Below, one piece after another: positions 35,138 through 42,704 of a stretch of 64,000 nt of DNA (within the stretch, counting starts at the first letter, position 1; each line of letters starts with the position of its first letter). Both the position numbers and the translations under genes were made by a program. Below the pieces are notes generated by a model. That model saw nothing but the letters and a program-made list of their open reading frames with translations. It had not been told where the DNA came from and did no database searches. Source of the DNA: Lactiplantibacillus pingfangensis (GTDB lineage Bacteria; Bacillota; Bacilli; Lactobacillales; Lactobacillaceae); the NCBI RefSeq assembly GCF_005404945.1, contig NZ_BJDG01000002.1:114727-178726 (forward strand). Direction: 5' to 3'.

Positions 35138-35851
35138 ATGGCAAAATTAGATGCACAATCAATTATTAACTACATTGGTAATTCGAAGAAAAAGACACCA
35201 GTGAAGGTTTTTGTTAAAGGTCAACTTGACCAAATCACTGATGTGCCTGCTAGCATCAAAACCTTTTTCAGTGGCAATGCTGGGGTACTATTTGGCGATT
35301 GGGCCGACGTAGAACCATTTTTGACAGCGAATGCGGCTAAAATTGAAGACTCAGAAATCGAAAATAATGCCCGCAACTCAGCGGTTCCAATGGCTGACTT
35401 GAAGCAATACAATGCCCGGATTGAACCTGGTGTTGCGATTCGTGATCAAGTTTTAATTGGTGACAATGCGGTGATTATGATGGGCGCCGTCATCAATATT
35501 GGTGCTGAAATTGGCGAAGGTTCAATGATCGACATGGGTGCCATTTTAGGTGGCCGGGCAATCGTTGGTAAGAATTGTCACATTGGTGCTGGAACTGTGT
35601 TAGCTGGTGTGGTTGAACCACCTTCGGCAAAACCGGTTCAGATTGATGACGATGTCTTAATTGGCGCGAATGCCGTCGTTTTGGAAGGCGTTCATGTTGG
35701 TAAAGGTGCGGTCGTCGCTGCAGGGGCCATTGTCATTAATGATGTCGAACCAAATACGGTTGTTGGTGGGGTTCCTGCCCGTAAGTTAAAGGATATTGAT
35801 GACAAAACCAAGAGCAAGACTGAACTGATGAGTGAATTACGGAATCTTTAA
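35138..35851 (+). CDS. dapH: 2,3,4,5-tetrahydropyridine-2,6-dicarboxylate N-acetyltransferase
   Basis: A 237-residue hexapeptide acetyltransferase of the DapH type. The N-terminal DapH domain (residues 1-85, [23 protein letters not shown]) precedes a left-handed beta-helix ([35 protein letters not shown]...). It acetylates tetrahydrodipicolinate in the acetylase branch of the diaminopimelate and lysine pathway, needed for mDAP-type peptidoglycan. It is 18 bases behind cbpB and 17 before dapL, an operon. Confidence 0.95.
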   Translation: MAKLDAQSIINYIGNSKKKTPVKVFVKGQLDQITDVPASIKTFFSGNAGVLFGDWADVEPFLTANAAKIEDSEIENNARNSAVPMADLKQYNARIEPGVAIRDQVLIGDNAVIMMGAVINIGAEIGEGSMIDMGAILGGRAIVGKNCHIGAGTVLAGVVEPPSAKPVQIDDDVLIGANAVVLEGVHVGKGAVVAAGAIVINDVEPNTVVGGVPARKLKDIDDKTKSKTELMSELRNL

Positions 35852-35868
35852 TTTTGGAGGTGTAAGGA

Positions 35869-37023
35869 ATGGCGCTACAAGAAGCTGATCTAATTCCAAT
35901 TTATCAACAGTTACACCAAATTCCGGAACTTGGCTTAGAAGAACACGAAACGCACGATTACTTGTTATCAATTATTGCGAAAATGCCGCAAGATTACTTG
36001 ACCGTTAAGTTGATTCCAACGTTAGCGACGGCAATTTTGGTTAAAGTGAGTGGTAAAAAACATGATTATCGGATTGGCTATCGAACAGATATCGACGGCT
36101 TGCCGGTGACCGAAGCAACGGGATTACCATTTGCCTCCAAGCACGTTGGCACGATGCATGCTTGTGGACATGATATTCATATGTCAGTTGCGTTAGGAAT
36201 TTTGAGCTACTTTGCTGAAAATCAACCTGAAACGGATATGATTTTCATGTTCCAACCAGCTGAAGAGAATGCCTCTGGTGGCAAACGACTCTACGAGAGC
36301 GGGGCACTAACCGCTGACTGGTTGCCAGATGAGATCTTTGCCTTTCATGATAATCCAGATTTACCAGCGGGAGCCATTGGTTGTCGAATGGGAACGTTAT
36401 TTGCTGGCACCTGTGAAATCCATGCTCATTTGACTGGAAAAAGCGGGCACGCAGCTTTTCCACATAATGCGAATGATATGGTCGTGGCAGGTTCGGCGTT
36501 GGTGCAACAGTTACAAACGATTGTCTCTCGTAACGTTGACCCCATTCAGAGTGGCGTCGTGACTTTAGGCCACTTTACGGCGGGCACGATTGGTAATGTG
36601 ATTGCTGGTGAAGCCCAGATTGATGGGACGATTCGGGCATTGACGCAGGAGATGAATTTACACATTCAGCGCCGCGTTCGCACGATTGTTGAAGGAATCG
36701 CACTCGCTTATGATTGCAATATTGATCTTGATTTGCATCAGGGCGGCTACTATCCAGTTGAAAACAACGATACAATTACTGCAGATTTCATGTCTTATAT
36801 GAAGGCTGATGCGGATGTTAACTTTATTGAGACGCGGCCAGCAATGACCGGTGAAGATTTTGGCTTTCTGATTCATCAAATCCCTGGGACGATGTTCTGG
36901 TTAGGCGTGGATAGTCATTATTCACTGCATTCGGAACACATGGTGCCACATACTAGTGCCATCATGGCTGGGGTTAATGCGATGACCGGGTATCTGACGC
37001 ATCGTAATGAGTTACAAAAATAG
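35869..37023 (+). CDS. dapL: N-acetyldiaminopimelate deacetylase
   Basis: A 384-residue M20D metallopeptidase. Metal-site motifs are GYRTDIDGLPV, THACGHDIHMSVALGIL (residues 98-113) and FMFQPAEENASGG, with SGHAAFPHNANDM in the dimerisation domain and TRPAMTGEDFGFL near the end. Its pairing with dapH marks it as the YkuR-type deacetylase that frees LL-2,6-diaminopimelate from the acetylated form rather than a general amidohydrolase. The symbol dapL is also used for an unrelated aminotransferase, so the family name matters. Confidence 0.92.
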   Translation: MALQEADLIPIYQQLHQIPELGLEEHETHDYLLSIIAKMPQDYLTVKLIPTLATAILVKVSGKKHDYRIGYRTDIDGLPVTEATGLPFASKHVGTMHACGHDIHMSVALGILSYFAENQPETDMIFMFQPAEENASGGKRLYESGALTADWLPDEIFAFHDNPDLPAGAIGCRMGTLFAGTCEIHAHLTGKSGHAAFPHNANDMVVAGSALVQQLQTIVSRNVDPIQSGVVTLGHFTAGTIGNVIAGEAQIDGTIRALTQEMNLHIQRRVRTIVEGIALAYDCNIDLDLHQGGYYPVENNDTITADFMSYMKADADVNFIETRPAMTGEDFGFLIHQIPGTMFWLGVDSHYSLHSEHMVPHTSAIMAGVNAMTGYLTHRNELQK

Positions 37024-37027
37024 TTCT

Positions 37028-37075
37028 AAAAAAACACGCGCTCACTTTTTTTGAAAAGTGGGTGCGTGTTTTTTT
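37028..37075. terminator. Bidirectional terminator between dapL and mscS
   Basis: AAACACGCGCTCACTTTTT pairs with AAAAGTGGGTGCGTGTTT; T runs follow on the plus strand and A runs precede it, so it can stop both convergent genes. Confidence 0.9.
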
Positions 37076-37080
37076 AGAGC

Positions 37081-37965
37081 TTATCGTTGTGGGCGATATA
37101 CTGACAGTGACGGCAACTGAATGCCAGCGTCCTTGGCGGCGGCCAAATAGGCGGCGAGAAAGTCGCGTTGAATGGCAAATTGCATCCCATTTTTAACGTA
37201 GAATTGAACGCGGAAAACCAAGGTCCCATCGGCTTGGGTGGTGACGCCTTGAATATCTGGTTCACCGATGATGTCAGGGTAGTCTGGAACTAATGTTTTA
37301 TTGGTCGCCTCAATGGCTTGAGTCAAGTCTGCGGCTGGGGTGTTAGCGGTAATATGCAGATCAATTAAGACCCGCATGTCATTACGTGACTGATTACTGA
37401 TAATCAAAATCTTACGGTTAGGCACAAAATTCAAGGTACCATCAGCGCTCGTGATTTGCGTGGTTCGCAAGCCCATCGCTGAAACCGTGCCTTCGACCGT
37501 TTCGATTTTAACGTAATCACCGACGTCAAATTGGTCTTCAAGTAAGATGAAGAAGCCGGTGACAATATCACTCACAAAGCCTTGAGCACCGAGGCCTAAG
37601 GCCACACTGAAGATTCCGGCACTTGCAATCAAGGTGCCAACGGGAACCCCAAGCGTTGAGAGAATCGCATAGAGCCAGAAAAACATGATAATATAATGGA
37701 AGATATTTAATAATAGCGTGAAGATCGTTGAGAGCCGATTAGAGGCAGTCTCACTAGTATTCGCATTGGTAATAAATACATGATGAATCAGGTGTTTGCC
37801 AACGCGGTCAATAATCCAAAATAACGCGCTGAAAAGAATGATTTCAATGATTTTGCCCCCAATATTAAGGACGATTTGTTGCCAATCAATCTTGGCAACT
37901 AATTTCATCCATACGGAGACTTGTTTTGGCGTTTCCACGACGCCGAGATTAACTGGAAAAAACAT
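37081..37965 (-). CDS. Small-conductance mechanosensitive channel (MscS family, YkuT-like)
   Basis: A 294-residue membrane protein. Three hydrophobic segments lie in the first 130 residues (VLNIGGKIIEIILFSALFWII; FTLLLNIFHYIIMFFWLYAIL; and the pore helix TLIASAGIFSVALGLGAQGFVSDIVTGFFILLEDQFDVGDYV). The cytoplasmic domain follows with VEGTVSAMGLRTTQITSADGTLNFVPNRKI. The channel opens on membrane tension and releases solutes in osmotic downshock. It is convergent with dapL and shares its terminator. Confidence 0.93.
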   Translation of the reverse strand: MFFPVNLGVVETPKQVSVWMKLVAKIDWQQIVLNIGGKIIEIILFSALFWIIDRVGKHLIHHVFITNANTSETASNRLSTIFTLLLNIFHYIIMFFWLYAILSTLGVPVGTLIASAGIFSVALGLGAQGFVSDIVTGFFILLEDQFDVGDYVKIETVEGTVSAMGLRTTQITSADGTLNFVPNRKILIISNQSRNDMRVLIDLHITANTPAADLTQAIEATNKTLVPDYPDIIGEPDIQGVTTQADGTLVFRVQFYVKNGMQFAIQRDFLAAYLAAAKDAGIQLPSLSVYRPQR

Positions 37966-38215
37966 TTTTTCACCTTCGTTAAAGTTGTCTGAATTTTAGT
38001 TTAGCAGACTTTAGGAAATGAACCAAGTTGAAAAGTTGAAGCTGATTGCTCAACCAGGCTGAGGCAATCGCGTGCCGGCTTTTGGCTGTCAGCCGAATCG
38101 CTTAAAGCGGAGTGCTAATCTCATCAGGATGTAAGCACTTTTTTCATTGCAGTATTTTTATGACAATGCTATGCTTATTCTAATGTAGATGCTGTTGAAG
38201 GAGGAATTTTTTAAG
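37966..38215. other. Intergenic hairpins before the DUF948 gene
   Basis: Two short hairpins are visible: GATTGC(38044-38049)/GCAATC(38065-38070), and TTGGCTG-tc-AGCCGAA (about 38083-38098). A possible GCTTAAAGC palindrome follows (38100-38108). They may stop readthrough or be fragments of the folded repeats seen elsewhere. No gene is seen. Confidence 0.45.
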
Positions 38216-38632
38216 ATGATTACACATATTGCGGGGATCATTGCCGCCGTAGCATTCTTACTATTAGTTTGCTTCATCGGGATTTTCTTAGTCCGTATTA
38301 CGAAAACGATGGGTGAAGTCAACCGTAGCTTGAACACGATTACGGATGATGTTGATGCCCTCTCGCATGAAACTGAAAAAATCATGTCGAATGCCAATGA
38401 ACTTTTAAAAGATGTCAATGGTAAAGTTGCCACGATTGAGCCAGCTTTTAAGGCCATGGGCGACTTAGGTCAAAGTGTTTCTGATTTAAATGCTGCCACG
38501 CGTGAATTAACTGCCAAGGTTGGCAAGAGTAATGAAAAGCGGAGCAAGTTCTCGAGTGCGTCGAAGGTTGGTAAAGCTGCCTTTGATGTTTACCGGAACC
38601 GCCGTTCAAAAAATAATAGCGAGGAGTCTTAA
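38216..38632 (+). CDS. DUF948 family membrane-anchored protein
   Basis: A 138-residue protein with one N-terminal membrane helix (HIAGIIAAVAFLLLVCFIGIFLVRI, residues 3-27) followed by a long amphipathic, heptad-like region (EVNRSLNTITDDVDALSHETEKIMSNANELLKDVNGK) and a basic tail. It belongs to the DUF948 group, which resembles the coiled-coil part of chemoreceptors and is usually next to a YtxH gene, as here. A role in envelope or general stress is inferred. ATG 38216 follows AAGGAGGA (38198-38205). Confidence 0.85.
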   Translation: MITHIAGIIAAVAFLLLVCFIGIFLVRITKTMGEVNRSLNTITDDVDALSHETEKIMSNANELLKDVNGKVATIEPAFKAMGDLGQSVSDLNAATRELTAKVGKSNEKRSKFSSASKVGKAAFDVYRNRRSKNNSEES

Positions 38633-38634
38633 TT

Positions 38635-39132
38635 ATGTCGAAAAAAGGATTCTTATTTGGTTTAGCTTTAGGTGGCGCTGCCATTGTGACGGTGGCCATG
38701 AAAATGGATGATGAGAAGAAAGCCGAACTCAAGGCCAAGGCACAACAAGGCCTAGCTGACTTTAAAGATCGGGCCATTGACTACGCTTTTTACGCCAATG
38801 ATGCTGCTGAAGATTTCAAGGAAGAAGCTGGCAAACAGTTTGCCGATGCTAAGAGTAAGGTTTCTGATTTAGCTGATCAATATCAGGCTGCCAAGTCCGA
38901 AGATGGTGAAAACTTTAGTTCTAGTTTAGACCAAGCTACGGATAGTCTGCGTTCTGAATTGGCACGAGTTGAAGCCGAGGGTGAAGATGAAGACAATAGT
39001 GATGATATTGTCATTGATTCTGCTGCCGCTTTTGATAACGGTGAAACTTCTGAAGCTGACAGTGCTGCAGACGACGCCGACGAAAGCGAACCAGACACTG
39101 ATGCTAGCGATGCACCTAAGTCTGAAGAATAA
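38635..39132 (+). CDS. YtxH-domain protein with acidic tail
   Basis: A 165-residue protein. Residues 4-22 (KGFLFGLALGGAAIVTVAM) are a glycine-rich membrane helix of the YtxH type, then comes an amphipathic helical region and, from about residue 118, a very acidic low-complexity end rich in Asp, Glu, Ser and Ala. YtxH proteins are often stress-induced; the biochemical role is unknown. It starts two bases after the DUF948 stop, so both form one unit. Confidence 0.83.
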   Translation: MSKKGFLFGLALGGAAIVTVAMKMDDEKKAELKAKAQQGLADFKDRAIDYAFYANDAAEDFKEEAGKQFADAKSKVSDLADQYQAAKSEDGENFSSSLDQATDSLRSELARVEAEGEDEDNSDDIVIDSAAAFDNGETSEADSAADDADESEPDTDASDAPKSEE

Positions 39133-39201
39133 ATTAGGTTTAAACTGAGAAGTCATATGCCAATGTGTGTGTGGCTTTTTTAGTGTCTTAAGGGGGAATG
39201 A

Positions 39202-39672
39202 ATGCTCATGTATTCAATCGGGACTACGGCCAAACTAACTGGTCTTTCACCGTATACGTTGCGTTATTACGATAAAGTTGGGTTAACCCCATTTGTGAAG
39301 CGCGATGCACAAGGTCGGCGGCGCTTTGATAGCGATGGCCTAGATTCACTGGCGTTGATTACTTGTTTAAAACAAACGGGGATGCCATTGGAAGAAATTC
39401 GTCAATTTGTGAGTTGGTGTGCAGAAGGTGACCAGACTTTGGGGGAACGCTTAGCATTGTTTGAAGCTCAAAAACGTGAAGTGACTGCACAGATTCATCA
39501 ATCATTGTTGAACTTACAAAAGGTCGACCACAAAATTGCGACTTACAAAAAGGCGCAGCAGGCCGGCAGCGAAGCGGCTGTTGATTGTGATCAAATTCCT
39601 AAGCTGACGTTAGACGAGTTGTTGGCTCAAGTCCAAGCGTACGAAGTTCAACAGTTTCGTAAAAATCCTTGA
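39202..39672 (+). CDS. MerR family transcriptional regulator
   Basis: A 156-residue regulator. The winged HTH is at residues 3-72 (YSIGTTAKLTGLSPYTLRYYDKVGLTPFVKRDAQGRRRF), then a dimerisation coiled coil (ERLALFEAQKREVTAQIHQSLLNLQKVDHKIATYKKA). The single cysteine near the end (VDCDQIP) and the layout resemble the AdhR/NmlR-type regulators of aldehyde stress. The gene lies 61 bases before an aldo/keto reductase gene, whose promoter holds a matching operator with a 19-bp spacer, so this is the likely target. Confidence 0.88.
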   Translation: MLMYSIGTTAKLTGLSPYTLRYYDKVGLTPFVKRDAQGRRRFDSDGLDSLALITCLKQTGMPLEEIRQFVSWCAEGDQTLGERLALFEAQKREVTAQIHQSLLNLQKVDHKIATYKKAQQAGSEAAVDCDQIPKLTLDELLAQVQAYEVQQFRKNP

Positions 39673-39699
39673 CTTAGAGTTCACTCTAAGTTCTATGCT
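39669..39699 (+). promoter_or_regulatory. MerR-type promoter of the aldo/keto reductase gene
   Basis: -35 TTGACT (39669-39674) and -10 TATGCT (39694-39699) are 19 bases apart, the long spacing typical of MerR-activated promoters. Between them lies the perfect palindrome CTTAGAG-TTCA-CTCTAAG (39673-39690). The -35 overlaps the end of the regulator gene. Confidence 0.8.
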
Positions 39700-39733
39700 A
39701 GCATTGTAATCAAATCAAAGGAGTAAACAATCA

Positions 39734-40687
39734 ATGAAAACAATTCAATTAGGTTCAACTCAGACAAACGTTTCAGCGGTCGTGTTAGGAATCATGCGGA
39801 TGGTTCGGCTGAATACCGCCGAAGCCGCGACTGTCTTAAATGTTGTCCATGAACAGGGTGTCACGATGATTGACGCTGCCGACATTTATGGTAACGGCGA
39901 GTCCGAAAAAACGTTTGGCGCGGCGTTCAAGCAGTCGGGGTTAAAGCGCGATGATTTCTTTATTCAATCAAAAGGTGGCATTGTGCTCGATCCTGAAAAG
40001 AGTAGCGGTGAGCTCGTATTTGGGCAACGCTATGATTTTTCAAAGCAGCATTTGATTGCCACGGTTGATGGTATTTTACAACGGCTACAAGTCGATTATT
40101 TGGATTCATTCTTGTTACATCGGCCAGATGCATTGATGGAAACTGATGAAATTGCTGAGGCGTTTGATGACTTACAGGCCAGTGGCAAAGTACGTCAGTT
40201 TGGGGTATCAAACTTCAATCCGATGCAAGTTGAACTCGTTCAGCACGCACTCAATCAAAAATTACTCATCAACCAATTACAATTTGGCGTGATGCACACT
40301 GGTCCCATTGATTTCGGCTTGCACACGAATATGCAAGATGACCGGAGTGTTAATCATGATGGTGAGATTATTGAATACTCACGGTTACATGGGATGACGA
40401 TTCAAGCTTGGTCCCCATATCAATACGGGCTGTTTGCGGGCACGTTTATTGATAATCCGAAGTTTCAAGTGCTCAACGATAAATTGCAAGCCTTGGCTGA
40501 TAAGTATGGTGTCACCAAGAATGCCATTGCGACGGCGTGGATTTTACGCCATCCAGCTCAGATGCAAGTGATTTTAGGTTCCATGAACCCACAACATTTA
40601 ACTGAAAGTATTGCGGGGGCAGACGTCAGGTTGACGCGACAAGAATGGTACGATGTCTACTTTGCAGCTGGCAACGATTTACCATAA
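39734..40687 (+). CDS. Aldo/keto reductase (YdhF-like)
   Basis: A 317-residue TIM-barrel oxidoreductase. The catalytic tetrad region is visible: TMIDAADIYGNGESEKTFG (Asp, Tyr), FFIQSKGGIV (Lys), and SFLLHRPDALM (His), with IQAWSPYQYGLFAG and VTKNAIATAWILRHPAQMQVILGSM for NADPH binding. It reduces aldehydes or ketones; the substrate is not known. The operator just upstream points to control by the MerR-type regulator, consistent with a defence role against reactive carbonyls. Confidence 0.92.
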   Translation: MKTIQLGSTQTNVSAVVLGIMRMVRLNTAEAATVLNVVHEQGVTMIDAADIYGNGESEKTFGAAFKQSGLKRDDFFIQSKGGIVLDPEKSSGELVFGQRYDFSKQHLIATVDGILQRLQVDYLDSFLLHRPDALMETDEIAEAFDDLQASGKVRQFGVSNFNPMQVELVQHALNQKLLINQLQFGVMHTGPIDFGLHTNMQDDRSVNHDGEIIEYSRLHGMTIQAWSPYQYGLFAGTFIDNPKFQVLNDKLQALADKYGVTKNAIATAWILRHPAQMQVILGSMNPQHLTESIAGADVRLTRQEWYDVYFAAGNDLP

Positions 40688-41003
40688 GTCAAAAGGTTGT
40701 AAGTTCAAAATAAATGTGAACAGGGCAGCAAGGTTGGCAGCGTTTCTGACTGTCTCCGCTAAGCTTAATTTTCAGTCCCAGCTGGAAGTGACAGCTGTTA
40801 GTTAATTTGTGGGCTGGTTGTTGTCAGGGTGAATGGTGGCTATTAATCCCAGTGTAGCAGCAGTTACGTACGAAATATTAGTTACGGACAGCCAATGAAA
40901 GCATTTAGAAAGTTCAAAGTATTGCCGACTGGCTCAATGATCTTCAAGAATCAAATCAACCGTTTTTAGCGTCATTTACTTTATAACCATTGACCTAGCT
41001 GAA

Positions 41004-41176
41004 GGGCGTCGCTGATTGCATCGGACGTGAAAGTCCCGTTTGAGCGACGGTTTTTGCCGGTCTTACGGGACGGACGGTCCGGGATAGTTGCGGTTTTTGC
41101 AACCATCCCGGGCGAAGGCCAAGACCGCTCCTTAGGCTTGGCCTGGTCCCTCGTCCGCATGTAATCAGCGACGCCC
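41004..41176 (-). repeat. Class I structured intergenic repeat, copy 2
   Basis: Read on the minus strand this 173-nt segment starts GGGCGTCGCTGATTACATGC and ends in its complement with the same A-C mismatch and bulged G as copy 1. The inner hairpins are also matched: CCAAG-(12)-CTTGG, GTTGC-aaaaacc-GCAAC and CCGGC-aaaaaccg. Several stem pairs differ from copy 1 on both sides at once, for example GTTGC/GCAAC in place of CTTGC/GCAAG. Confidence 0.75.
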
Positions 41177-41275
41177 GGAAGCGACAATTTTGACTTCTTT
41201 TCGTTACCAATGTACTGTTACGATAGCATTTATCAGTGATTTTCGTCTCTCAACCTTTAGATAAAATCAAAAAAT

Positions 41276-41312
41276 AGCAGGTCACTCACTTGAGATGGTG
41301 AGTAGCCTGCCG
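41276..41312 (-). terminator. Terminator of pepQ
   Basis: On the minus strand GGCAGG-CTACTCAC pairs with GTGAGTGACCTGC, followed by TATTTTTTG. It lies 18 bases past the pepQ stop. Confidence 0.85.
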
Positions 41313-41329
41313 TTTTAGTTAGGACTATT

Positions 41330-42439
41330 TTAAAGATCTAAAATTTTCAAGTCTTTGGACGTGTGAGTGAATGGTTTAAAGCCTGCCTTAGTCACAACCC
41401 CACAGTCTTCAATCCGAACGCCAGCAACTCCCGGAATATAAATCCCAGGTTCAATGGAGAAGCACATGCCCTCAACGAGTGACATGTGGTTGCCAGCCAT
41501 GATTGATGGAAATTCATGGTCGGTTTGACCGAGCCCATGACCGAGTCGATGAATAAAGTACTCACCGTAACCCGCCTTGGTGATGACATCACGTGCGAGC
41601 TTGTCGACATCTTCAGCGGCCATGCCAGGCTTAACGGCGGCTTGTGCGGTCAATTGTGCTTCAAGACAGACGTCGTAGATTTCTTTTTGTTTAGCGGTTG
41701 GTTCACCGTAAGCAATCGTCCGTGACGCATCGGAAGCATAACCTTCCCACATGACACCGAGGTCAAACAAGACCAATTCATTTGGTTTGATTTGGGCTTG
41801 GCTAGTTGCGCCGTGTGGTTCAGCGGCATGCGCACCGGCTTGGATCAAGGTGCCAAAACTCATTTCCATGACGCCTTTTTGCATTAAAGCATATTGGAGT
41901 TCGGCCGCGACTTGTTGTTCTGTCCGACCAGCCTTAACGGCGGCAAAGCCTTTTTCGAAGGCAAAGTCGGCCCACTTACCAGCAACGTTTAGCTTTTCCA
42001 ATTCATCCGCAGTCTTAACGAGGCGGAGTTGTTGAATCATTGGTGATAAGTTTTTATCAAAATGCGCGGCTGGAAATTGCGCTTTAATGGCTTGAAAACG
42101 GCCCAAAGTTAAGCTGGCTTCTTCAAGTGCCCAAACCTTGGGATCTGTCAGTTGCGCAGTAATGTGTTGGGCAATCAGTGCGTAGGGATCTTCATGGTCC
42201 AAGTAACCGTAAACTGGGTAAGGCCAGCCAGTTCCCTTAATTGCTTCGACTTCAAGCGCTGGGGCAAACAGGAAAGGTTCTGCGTCTGCGAAGACGAAGA
42301 GGGCGAGGGTCCGCTCAATCGGATCACTCCCAAAACCGGTGAGATAAGAAATTGTATGATAATCACTAACATAGGTCACGTCAACGTGGTTGTCGACGGT
42401 CCATTGGCGTACTTGTTGCAGTTTAGTATAATCTGCCAC
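41330..42439 (-). CDS. pepQ: Xaa-Pro dipeptidase
   Basis: A 369-residue M24 metallopeptidase. The creatinase N-domain covers residues 1-130 (YLTGFGSDPIERTLALFVF); the catalytic pita-bread domain has VLFDLGVMWEGYASDASRT (two Asp ligands), FIHRLGHGLGQTDHEFP (His ligand), FSIEPGIYIPG (Glu) and GVRIEDCGVV (Glu). It releases proline from Xaa-Pro dipeptides in casein use. It is divergent from ccpA, an arrangement conserved in lactobacilli where the shared spacer holds cre sites. Confidence 0.95.
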   Translation of the reverse strand: MADYTKLQQVRQWTVDNHVDVTYVSDYHTISYLTGFGSDPIERTLALFVFADAEPFLFAPALEVEAIKGTGWPYPVYGYLDHEDPYALIAQHITAQLTDPKVWALEEASLTLGRFQAIKAQFPAAHFDKNLSPMIQQLRLVKTADELEKLNVAGKWADFAFEKGFAAVKAGRTEQQVAAELQYALMQKGVMEMSFGTLIQAGAHAAEPHGATSQAQIKPNELVLFDLGVMWEGYASDASRTIAYGEPTAKQKEIYDVCLEAQLTAQAAVKPGMAAEDVDKLARDVITKAGYGEYFIHRLGHGLGQTDHEFPSIMAGNHMSLVEGMCFSIEPGIYIPGVAGVRIEDCGVVTKAGFKPFTHTSKDLKILDL

Positions 42440-42704
42440 TTAGATCACTCCTTAAATTAAATTCTGTTGCTAGTCTTAGTTTAGTCTATGCGGTTGATTA
42501 AAGCAAAGTGAGAAAAATTGGCTTGATCATTGAAAAAGCCGTTGTAAAATCTTGCTTTTTGAAAACAAGTACGGTATTATTTTCATGAAAGCGATTTCAA
42601 TTGCTTTCTTAAGTTGCATCAAAGCCGTAATTTTGCTATATTGGTTGATGTTGCATGAAAGCGAATGAAAACAAGTAATACCAAGTAAGAAAGGGCTATT
42701 TTAT
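42440..42704. promoter_or_regulatory. ccpA: Divergent pepQ-ccpA control region
   Basis: The 265-base spacer drives pepQ to the left and ccpA to the right. A ccpA promoter is visible as TTGCAT (42624-42629), a 17-base spacer and TATATT (42647-42652). The cre site at 42596-42609 and a weaker cre-like site at 42656-42669 lie on each side of it. Autoregulation of ccpA and joint control of pepQ are inferred from this layout. Confidence 0.75.
42596..42609 (+). promoter_or_regulatory. cre (catabolite-responsive element)
   Basis: TGAAAGCGATTTCA agrees with the CcpA consensus TGWAARCGNTTWCA-type at nearly all fixed positions, with the central CG. It ends 14 bases before the ccpA -35 box. A second, imperfect site TGAAAGCGAATGAA lies at 42656-42669 just past the -10. 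Confidence 0.85.

Larger units (their letters stand above)
40688..41329. other. 642-base intergenic region with folded repeat
   Basis: No gene is supported; short frames over 40981-41210 only reflect the repeat. It holds a copy of the conserved 33-base motif in reverse orientation (40738-40770), the class I folded repeat copy 2 (41004-41176), and the pepQ terminator (41276-41312). In 40771-41003 I see no recognisable element. Confidence 0.65.

Noticed and set aside
38448..38777. 109-codon minus-strand frame opposite the DUF948 and YtxH genes
   Set aside because: It lies fully antisense to two well-supported genes and has no start signal.
40981..41210. Two minus-strand frames of about 70 codons
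   Set aside because: Both cover the class I repeat copy 2 and translate the hairpin arms; no family resemblance.
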